Shown piece after piece: positions 57,807 through 64,000 of a stretch of 64,000 nucleotides of DNA (positions within the stretch are counted from its first letter, which is position 1; each line of letters opens with the position of its first letter). The notes below the pieces were generated by a model. That model ran no database searches. It saw only the letters and a program-made list of their open reading frames with translations, and had not been told where the DNA came from. The position numbers and the translations under genes were made by a program. This stretch comes from Methylophaga sp. OBS1. Lineage in GTDB: Bacteria; Pseudomonadota; Gammaproteobacteria; Nitrosococcales; Methylophagaceae. The DNA lies in contig NZ_JAPDMS010000001.1 of assembly GCF_026319365.1 (NCBI RefSeq), forward strand, positions 34,621-98,620, read 5' to 3'.

Positions 57807-58013
57807 ATGAATGCCAAAGTCGACACAGACCAACATCCACTGAAAGCCAAACTGCTGGAACTGGTAGACGATATCCTGGCACATGATGGTTATGGTGATA
57901 TCCGTGTTGAGGTTCGTATTCTCAAACGCCGTCAAAAAGAAGTCATTCTGCATTGCGGTAAACAGTACCGTTACGTGATTGATTTCCCCGGTGAGCAGGG
58001 AGCCGCCTCCTGA
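57807..58013 (+). CDS. Small hypothetical protein upstream of the pilin gene
   Basis: A 68-residue soluble protein of unknown function, DQHPLKAKLLELVDDILAHDG then YGDIRVEVRILKRRQKEVILHCGKQYRYVIDF. Predicted fold is one helix followed by beta strands, with one cysteine. CGGAGAGAG precedes the ATG at 57807. Coding character is good: charged residues are well spread and the frame lies in a gap otherwise free of genes. It lies between the glycosyltransferase and pseudopilin genes on the same strand, so it may belong to that system. Confidence 0.7.
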   Translation: MNAKVDTDQHPLKAKLLELVDDILAHDGYGDIRVEVRILKRRQKEVILHCGKQYRYVIDFPGEQGAAS

Positions 58014-58139
58014 CAGGAGTGAATAAAACCGGATGACAGCAATGAGTGTGAGCGGGTCACATCAATAAAAAACTTTTAAACCCGATGTCCAACAGGCCGC
58101 TAGGGGTGGCTGAGGCTCAAAATCCTGAGAGAGATATAA

Positions 58140-59162
58140 ATGAACATCAACCAAATGAAATCGGCGATTGCCAAATTCCGTAAAGCGGATTTGTCAGTCA
58201 TCAAAGACGAACAACTGCGTAACAAAGCAAAAAAACTGCAAGGTAAAGAAAAAGGTTTCACCCTGCTGGAACTGCTTGTGGTTATCACCCTGATCGCGAT
58301 TCTGGCAACCGGTGCACTGATTGCCTATGAAGACGTGGGTGAAGCTGCTGAAGCGGCCTCTGCCGGTAATGCTGCAGCGACTATTGACCGCGCCATTCGT
58401 ACTTACCGTGCGGTAGAGAATGTATATCCCAATCAGTGGGATAACTTAGTTGAAGAGGGTGGCTCAGAAATGTTCTTCCGCGCCCCATCAATGAGAACAT
58501 TCCTGGCTGCATGGCAAGCACCTGTATCAGGTGATACAGAACATGAAGTTTTGCAAGAAATGTTTGAAGAGTCTGGTATTGAAGAATTACAAGTTCTTAA
58601 CACAGGCTCCAACTTTACCACTGCGGTCGCTGACAATCCTGCACCTAACCGATTCCACAATGAAAGTACTGGTGATGCCTTTGAAGCGGAAATTGAAGAC
58701 GGGGAGTTCCCATCGCATCTGGCAGTTGTTCCAAACGATCAGTGTCCAACAGGAATCTTGACCAACGATTATCCAACAGCAGCATTTGACACCACAGTTT
58801 CTGTCAGTGGTAACAATCTGCAAAACCGTTATGGTGACGCTCTTGAGGGTGATGAATGTCACATGATGATTGCTCTTGGCTTTGGTGGTGATGCTGCTGC
58901 ATCAACCACTTTCAGTAACGTAGCGATTGCGCAATCACCAACCTATGTCCGTAATACTGGTGATGAAGATACTTCAGTAAACCCTGAAATTCACTATTCT
59001 CGTTACATTGGTTTGTTCCAAGCTGGCCAATATGGTGACGCAGATGGTGACCCCAATGGTGCAGGAGCTGAGTGGTCATGGAACGATACTCTGCGTCTGA
59101 TTGCTATCGTATCAACTGATGGCAAAAACATTGACGAGCTGGTTTCAGAAGCTCAGCAATAA
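58140..59162 (+). CDS. Pilin-like protein with an unusually long leader
   Basis: A 340-residue protein with a prepilin site at KEKG39-F40-TLLELLVVITLIAILATG and the usual Glu at +5. The leader of 39 residues is charged and partly helical (MKSAIAKFRKADLS and RNKAKKLQGK), far longer than the 6-8 of type IVa prepilins and longer than the usual type IVb range. The mature part is about 300 residues, acidic, with two cysteines (NDQCPTG, GDECHMM) that may form a disulfide loop. GAGAGAG gives the ribosome binding site. A strong terminator follows the gene directly, so it forms its own transcript, as for an abundant subunit. Confidence 0.88.
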   Translation: MNINQMKSAIAKFRKADLSVIKDEQLRNKAKKLQGKEKGFTLLELLVVITLIAILATGALIAYEDVGEAAEAASAGNAAATIDRAIRTYRAVENVYPNQWDNLVEEGGSEMFFRAPSMRTFLAAWQAPVSGDTEHEVLQEMFEESGIEELQVLNTGSNFTTAVADNPAPNRFHNESTGDAFEAEIEDGEFPSHLAVVPNDQCPTGILTNDYPTAAFDTTVSVSGNNLQNRYGDALEGDECHMMIALGFGGDAAASTTFSNVAIAQSPTYVRNTGDEDTSVNPEIHYSRYIGLFQAGQYGDADGDPNGAGAEWSWNDTLRLIAIVSTDGKNIDELVSEAQQ

Positions 59163-59180
59163 TCTCGTTTAGAGATGCCA

Positions 59181-59212
59181 AAAGAGGGGCGGGCTCAGCC
59201 CGCCCTTTCTTT
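59181..59212 (+). terminator. Terminator after the long-leader pilin gene
   Basis: GGGCGGGC (59187-59194) pairs with GCCCGCCC (59198-59205) around TCA, followed by TTTCTTTATTT. A strong rho-independent terminator. Confidence 0.92.
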
Positions 59213-59331
59213 ATTTCAGAACGTTGCGTCAATAAAGCTTATTGCCAGAACGTTTTGTATGAACAGGATGCCATGCAGCGTAAACAGGGGCGCTAAATTC
59301 AGCGTGAGATCAATCTATCGGGAACAAGTAA

Positions 59332-60186
59332 ATGTGGTTTTTATTGTTTGACCGAGTTAACAGCACTAACAATAAGAAAAAACAGGCCGGTTTCACACTG
59401 ATAGAAATTCTGCTTGTCATTGTCTTGCTGGGCATCGTCAGTATTGCCGCGATCAATGCCTTTGATGGTAATGAAGATCAGGCACGTGAGAATATCACCC
59501 GACTGGAAATGGCCGAGTTGCAAAAGGCCTTGCTGCAGTTTCGTCGTGATAATCGTGAACTGCCTTGCAGCATCTATCGCCCGGGCGTCTACAACCCCCT
59601 TGATTTCCGCAATAACTTCGGTGATGTCGGTTTTATTGATGCCTTTGTGCTTCCAGCCGGTGGCGCTTCTCAGGCTGTGTGGCAGGACTGGTGTCTTTCT
59701 GCGCTGAACAATGCCAGTAACGAAGTACAGGCCTCAAATGCGCTTTTCATGCTGAACACCTTCCCTTATGACATTGCAGACCCTGATCTGGCTGCCTTAA
59801 CGTGGAACAGAAGTACCCAACTGGGATGGAATGGCCCTTACATTAGCAAAGAAGGACTGACTGACGGTTGGGGCAATCCCTACCTGTTGCTGGAAGCGGA
59901 GCTGACCCTGGGGCAGAACCATCGCTGTGAAGCAGACTCAGGTGACTATGCCATTGATAGTTCAACGGGGAATTATGTCTGTGTCGCAGCAAATGATGCG
60001 GCATTTGACCCCGTCACCGACATACTCCCGGCTGATATCGCCCGTATTGTAAGCTCTGGGCCGGATGGGATTCTGGATAGTGAGATCAGTAACTACGATG
60101 TCGCAAAAACCAATCCGGATCCTGAGGTCATTGACGATCCCTGCATCCCACAAAATGACGATTTTGTTTTGTGTTTGTTGAGGTAG
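59332..60186 (+). CDS. GspG-like pseudopilin
   Basis: A 284-residue prepilin-type protein. The cleavage site is KKKQAG20-F21-TLIEILLVIVLLGIVS with Glu at +5. The mature domain contains LGWNGPYISKEGLTDGWGNPYLLL, the GspG-like calcium-loop region, and several cysteines. It is about twice the length of GspG (around 140), mainly from extra loops. The leader starts with a hydrophobic WFLLF, which is unusual. The ATG at 59332 is the first in frame. It is followed by the next pseudopilin gene after 12 bp, so they are one operon. Confidence 0.87.
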   Translation: MWFLLFDRVNSTNNKKKQAGFTLIEILLVIVLLGIVSIAAINAFDGNEDQARENITRLEMAELQKALLQFRRDNRELPCSIYRPGVYNPLDFRNNFGDVGFIDAFVLPAGGASQAVWQDWCLSALNNASNEVQASNALFMLNTFPYDIADPDLAALTWNRSTQLGWNGPYISKEGLTDGWGNPYLLLEAELTLGQNHRCEADSGDYAIDSSTGNYVCVAANDAAFDPVTDILPADIARIVSSGPDGILDSEISNYDVAKTNPDPEVIDDPCIPQNDDFVLCLLR

Positions 60187-60198
60187 GGAGATAAAAGA

Positions 60199-61770
60199 GT
60201 GACTTCGGCACGTTCTCATTTATCACGCTTGCAGGCGGCAGGGTTCACATTGCTGGAAATGGTCTTGGTACTGTTTCTTGTTGGCTTGCTCGCCTCAGCG
60301 GGGCTGTTATTCACTGAAAATGTCGAACAACGGGCTGATTATGAGGAGACGCAAAGGCGAATGGCGGCGATTAAACGTGCCATCATTGGTGACCCGAACC
60401 GCACGATTGACAACTCGCCAGAAATCAGCGGATTTATCTCTGATGTTGGGCGTTTACCGCTATGCCTCAAGGAGCTCATTACATTAGGCGAAGTCGTCGA
60501 TATTGTAGACGGTGTTTATGCCTCTCCCTGTGACGATGATGCAGAAAACAATATCCGAATCTGGCAGCTGAATACTGAAACAGGCAGGGGGAGCGGCTGG
60601 CGCGGCCCCTACCTGCAGGGGGAGCAGGAGGATAGTGGTGTCAGCACATTCCGGGATGGTTACAGCAATGTCAGTACCGATCCGGTTGAGGACGATTTGA
60701 ATTTTGGCTGGCAGCGTTTTGAGGCTGATCCCGTCACCGGCGAAGTGCAAATAGTTAGTAGCGGATTTGATCTAAGTAGTGCCGTTGACGATATCAGTGC
60801 CACCTTGACGAACCTGAATGACTACATACTGACGCTTGGAAATTCATGGGGCAATGTGTCGACAATCTTGAATTTTGACTCCTCGCTGACATTCCAGGAG
60901 TTCAGACTTAAATTAAGCTTTCCAGTGGGAGGCGCCCCCGAATCATGGCCGGCGACCGAAGCAGAGCGGGAGGTGAGTCGCTCGCTGTCGTCAGTATTCC
61001 CAACCTTAAACATTAGCAGTGTCACTAATGCAGAGATAACCGTTCCATTATCGACTGTTGAGAAAATACGATTTTCTGCAGCCATCAATAAGTCAGGAGA
61101 TGAAATTACGCTTGTGCCCGGCACGGTGATCAGTTACACCACGGAGTCAGCACCACTCCCTGAGGATTATATCGATGAATATAAAGTTGCCAGTTATTGT
61201 AATGGTGCCTGCACGATAGAGATTAGCAATCTGGCGGAGCCCGATGGCAATTTTATGGAAGTCACGCCGGGCGCCTCATCAGAGATTCTGGCTTCGACCA
61301 ATGTGATAACTTTTATTGCAAATAACTTGGCAAAACGCGCCATCAAAGTCCCTGATGGCAGTAGCATTTCCGGTACAACACTGACATTACCCAATACGGC
61401 TACAATCAGCCTTCCAGCCAATAGCAGCTCTGTGGTTTCAAATAATACGGTCGTGCTGGGAGGCGATACCATCACGGTATCCGAAGCATTTACATTGGCC
61501 AACCGAACTGTGACCACCACAACTTCTGGTGATGTTTTTGCTGTGCCAGCGGGTACTGCATCAAGTGGTAATGATTTAATCATCCCCGCGTCGTTGAGTT
61601 TGCCTCTCGGCGTTCATAGCCTGACGGTGGTTTGTGAGAACAATGGGCATGTATACGTTGACGGCACCTGTGATGAAGCTAATTTTTCCAACGCCACTGA
61701 GGATGTTGTTGTTATTCCGCGAACAAGTGGTCCTGTTAAGCCAGAACCATTCTTATGGGGCGGGCTCTGA
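60199..61770 (+). CDS. Very large pseudopilin-like protein
   Basis: A 523-residue protein. The prepilin site is LQAAG15-F16-TLLEMVLVLFLVGLLASAG with Glu at +5. A GspG/H-like part runs to about 190 (SGWRGPYLQGEQEDSG and DPVEDDLNFGWQRF). The remaining 330 residues are Ser/Thr/Val-rich beta-type sequence such as VPDGSSISGTTLTLPNTATIS and NTVVLGGDTITVSEAF, resembling repeats of adhesins or Ig-like domains. Four cysteines are seen in the last two thirds. The start is GTG at 60199. Most pseudopilins have 130-300 residues, so this one could be the tip or an adhesin. Confidence 0.85.
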   Translation: MTSARSHLSRLQAAGFTLLEMVLVLFLVGLLASAGLLFTENVEQRADYEETQRRMAAIKRAIIGDPNRTIDNSPEISGFISDVGRLPLCLKELITLGEVVDIVDGVYASPCDDDAENNIRIWQLNTETGRGSGWRGPYLQGEQEDSGVSTFRDGYSNVSTDPVEDDLNFGWQRFEADPVTGEVQIVSSGFDLSSAVDDISATLTNLNDYILTLGNSWGNVSTILNFDSSLTFQEFRLKLSFPVGGAPESWPATEAEREVSRSLSSVFPTLNISSVTNAEITVPLSTVEKIRFSAAINKSGDEITLVPGTVISYTTESAPLPEDYIDEYKVASYCNGACTIEISNLAEPDGNFMEVTPGASSEILASTNVITFIANNLAKRAIKVPDGSSISGTTLTLPNTATISLPANSSSVVSNNTVVLGGDTITVSEAFTLANRTVTTTTSGDVFAVPAGTASSGNDLIIPASLSLPLGVHSLTVVCENNGHVYVDGTCDEANFSNATEDVVVIPRTSGPVKPEPFLWGGL

Positions 61771-61816
61771 TGCGGCACATAAGCAATCAGTTTGACTACT
61801 TGAAGACCGAGCTAGA

Positions 61817-63574
61817 ATGAATTTAAAGAATCTGACCGATAAATTAACTTCCCTGCGTCCTAATAATGTCATGGTCTGCGAATGGACTGGCCTGTCTATG
61901 CAGGCAGCGGTCTTCAGTAAAGCTGGAAAAAAACTCCAGGTCCAGGCCACCGCATCATCAGACAGTATTGATCCTGCAGTCGCCTTCAGCCAGATTCTGA
62001 GCTCGCTTAAAACGCAAGGCTGGCAGGGTAAACATGTCGTCATTCTGACCCCCTCTGTGATTACTGCGATGGTAGAGCTTCCGGTCTCACCGAAAAAACC
62101 GAAGCCGGTTAATCAGATGCATGAATTGGTTCGCTGGGAAGTAGAACCCCTATTGATGCAGCATCAACTGCAATGGACGCTCGGACAGTTAATGGAGTCA
62201 CACGGCATGCTCTCACCGGAGCAGGTGCTGGAAATCAATCAGGCGCAAAAGCTGCAAAAACAGGAAGGCAATAGAAACGAGCGTGGTAATAAACGATTCG
62301 GTGAAATGGCGCTTGAGCTGGGTTATGTCACTCGTGAGCAGGCACAGTCCCTGTTTGTGGTACAGGATTGGTTGCGGGGTGAGGACGATGACGTTCAATG
62401 TGGCTGGTCAGCCCAGGGTGAGGTGGATGATGCGCCGGGTGTCTGGAATTGGCTGACAACGGCCACGCATCAGTCTGTGATAGATAAGTGGAGTGAGCTC
62501 TGCGAAGACTATAAGCTTCATCTTGCCGGTCTGATGCCACTGACAGGAAATAGTGTGGCATTGATCGAGCATGCGGAGAAACACCTGGTTGTACTGGAGA
62601 CAACAGAATTTATCACTACCTCTGTGCATTTGAAACGCGACCTGATCGTTTCGGTTCAGCATTATGTCAATCGCAGTGCTTCAATGCTGGATGCTTGTCT
62701 GGAAGTTTTTCATGCTGAAAACGCTCAGCATCCCGGCGTAGTTCTCGCAGCCCCTCCGGATAGCCTGCCAAGCTTGAGACGAAGTTTGAGTTCTGCGTTG
62801 GCAAACGAACCTGATCTGGTGATGTTTGATGAGCGCGATGGACTATCACCAGGCATGTTTGCCGCTGGACGGCTGTTTTTTGGTCTCAAAGGCGCTAAAA
62901 AAATCAGTATGGTCAGGCCGGGAGGACCATTGCCACCAACCTGGCACAGACCCGAAACACAGGCTTTAGCGCTAGTTTCAGCCATGCTGCTTTTGATCGT
63001 GATCTCTGAGATAACGATGTCTATCCAGCAGGCTTCCATCAGTAAAGAAAAAGCTGAAGTTGATGAACGTGCTGCCGTTCTGGATGCGGCAGTAGATCGC
63101 ATAAAGAAACAACGTGAAGCGATTGAAAAACAGAAAGCAGAGTTGGAAGAGCAGAAAGAAAACCAACGAAGAATGGAAGCCAGGTTGGAATTTTTTGGTC
63201 AGGAACTGCCCGAGAGAGCGCTGCTGGTTCAGGCCATACTCGGTGTGCTTCAAAACAATATTAATGAGCAGATCATCGTTAGTCGGGTTGATGAAATGGG
63301 GCGGCGCGCGTCTGTGCAGCCATCAGCGTCACCGCCGAGTAAGCCGGGGGGGATAGAAACTGACAATTTCAACATTGATGCCTGGGCGCTCACAGAAAGT
63401 GCGGCGCAGGAATTTGTACAAAACATGAAACTCTCTGTGGCCGCTTGGGATATGGAGGTGAGAGATATTCAGGTCATCGAGAAACCGGGCCCAATGAATC
63501 TGTCAGGCTATTCGGTATCGATGAGCCTGGTGCGAGTGGTCTCAGAAACGGAGATTGGGGATACGCAGGCATGA
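61817..63574 (+). CDS. PilM/PilN (GspL)-like membrane protein with MshEN-like motifs
   Basis: A 585-residue protein. Residues 17-110 look like the N-terminal part of an actin-like PilM/GspL domain (VVILTPSVITAMVELPVSPK). Residues 121-144 and 160-183 each fit the 24-residue MshEN motif in outline (LG..L...G.L....V...Q; then RFGEMALELGYVTREQAQ). A further actin-like part follows, then a membrane helix at about 382-403 (ALALVSAMLLLIVISEI), a coiled coil (405-457) and a PilN-like periplasmic domain (460-580). So one protein does the job of PilM plus PilN or of GspL. It overlaps the next gene by 4 bp. Confidence 0.82.
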   Translation: MNLKNLTDKLTSLRPNNVMVCEWTGLSMQAAVFSKAGKKLQVQATASSDSIDPAVAFSQILSSLKTQGWQGKHVVILTPSVITAMVELPVSPKKPKPVNQMHELVRWEVEPLLMQHQLQWTLGQLMESHGMLSPEQVLEINQAQKLQKQEGNRNERGNKRFGEMALELGYVTREQAQSLFVVQDWLRGEDDDVQCGWSAQGEVDDAPGVWNWLTTATHQSVIDKWSELCEDYKLHLAGLMPLTGNSVALIEHAEKHLVVLETTEFITTSVHLKRDLIVSVQHYVNRSASMLDACLEVFHAENAQHPGVVLAAPPDSLPSLRRSLSSALANEPDLVMFDERDGLSPGMFAAGRLFFGLKGAKKISMVRPGGPLPPTWHRPETQALALVSAMLLLIVISEITMSIQQASISKEKAEVDERAAVLDAAVDRIKKQREAIEKQKAELEEQKENQRRMEARLEFFGQELPERALLVQAILGVLQNNINEQIIVSRVDEMGRRASVQPSASPPSKPGGIETDNFNIDAWALTESAAQEFVQNMKLSVAAWDMEVRDIQVIEKPGPMNLSGYSVSMSLVRVVSETEIGDTQA

Positions 63575-64000
63575 AGTTGAGACAATTCAATAAACGTGAA
63601 CGTATCCTGGCAGGCACAATCCTGGTTGTCGTAATTCTTGGTGGCTATGGCTTATTGAGGTTTGAGCCACGGCTCGAGACTATTCAAAGTCTTGAACGGC
63701 AAAAAGACGCTACGCTTAACCGTCTTGCCAAAATGGAAATTCCTAATGAGCCTCAAGAAGGAATAGACGAAATCAAGCGTGAGCTTGAAGACCAGAAAAA
63801 AGCATTGGATGCCATTCGAGAGAGTGCTGGCCAGGTTGAAATGCAACTGGCACCGATAGATTCACAGGAACTGAAGGTGAAGATCTCTGAGCTTGCACGT
63901 GACAGTGGTATTCGAATTAGAGTCAATGAGGCACTTCGGGCTCAGCCTATCAGTGGTCGGCGCGGTAATAACGGGGAGGAAGTAATACCGCCGGCAACAG
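63571..64000 (+). CDS. PilO/GspM-like protein, cut by the window end
   Basis: The first 143 codons of a bitopic protein. After RQFNKRERILA there is one membrane helix (residues 13-29, LAGTILVVVILGGYGLL). A coiled coil follows (LERQKDATLNRLAKME, EIKRELEDQKKALDAIRES), then a periplasmic domain beginning DSQELKVKISELARDSGIRIRV. This is the PilO/GspM plan, and it fits after a PilM/PilN-like gene with which it overlaps by 4 bp. The secretin and platform genes would be expected beyond the right edge. Confidence 0.8.
   Translation, partial: MKLRQFNKRERILAGTILVVVILGGYGLLRFEPRLETIQSLERQKDATLNRLAKMEIPNEPQEGIDEIKRELEDQKKALDAIRESAGQVEMQLAPIDSQELKVKISELARDSGIRIRVNEALRAQPISGRRGNNGEEVIPPAT

Noticed and set aside
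58096..58130. Sequence GCTAGGGGTGGCTGAG before the pilin gene, resembling the start of a TPP riboswitch
   Set aside because: Only the first conserved block fits. The ACCTGAT/GTAATGCCAGCGTAGGGA part is missing and the gene has no link to thiamin. A simple hairpin (GCCGC/GTGGC) explains it.

Overview
The window reads as chromosome of a gammaproteobacterial methylotroph, most like a marine Methylophaga (inference). The signs are an mxaRSACKL-type gene cluster for maturing calcium-dependent methanol dehydrogenase, a MoxY-like two-component system beside it, a stand-alone pqqA, and a gammaproteobacterial core gene order (trmJ-cysE-iscR; dnaE-accA-tilS-pyrG-kdsA-eno-ftsB-ispD-ispF-truD). No rRNA, CRISPR array or recognisable insertion sequence was found. 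One tRNA gene (Leu, CAA) is present.

Layout. 1-1.85 kb: a visibly AT-richer accessory patch with the N-terminus of a membrane protein resembling Mrr-type nucleases, a small serine recombinase with repeats upstream, and an unknown membrane protein, ending at the 3' end of tRNA-Leu. 2-7.6 kb: HDOD protein, queA-trmJ-cysE, then iscR-iscS-iscA, a shortened ISC operon behind a good IscR type 1 operator. 7.6-16.2 kb: a carboxylate-amine ligase/deacylase pair, bioA, pqqA, ahpC-ahpF and a MoxY-like sensor with its regulator. 16.4-23.2 kb: a four-helix membrane protein, mxaR, S, A, C, K, L and a second mxaC. 23.2-43.9 kb: cell-wall enzymes, a large MscS channel, DNA polymerase III alpha, two pilus-type ATPases, then housekeeping genes up to cysG. 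44-47 kb: a TonB-dependent receptor followed by a small acidic periplasmic protein with two PepSY repeats. 47-49.2 kb: nadC, ampD and an FKBP isomerase. 49.4-55.5 kb: a complete SUF operon (Rrf2 regulator, sufB, C, D, S, U, T) with its operator over the promoter. 55.5-64 kb: a PglL-type O-glycosyltransferase and a divergent pseudopilus operon that runs off the right edge.

How the genes fit together. PqqA is the precursor of the PQQ cofactor of methanol dehydrogenase. The mxa proteins are needed for its calcium insertion, and MoxYX-type systems control such genes. The receptor/PepSY pair may import lanthanide for the XoxF-type enzyme, by analogy with LanA-type receptors and LanPepSY. Iron-sulfur assembly is split between a minimal ISC set (regulator, desulfurase, A-type carrier, no IscU/HscBA/Fdx) and a full SUF operon. 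The likeliest under-described system is at the right end. It has a pilin-like protein with an unusually long 39-residue leader, a GspG-like pseudopilin, a 523-residue pseudopilin with a large exported domain, and a PilM/PilN-like fusion carrying two MshEN-like motifs. A palindrome near the start of this block recurs in inverted orientation on either side of the glycosyltransferase gene.
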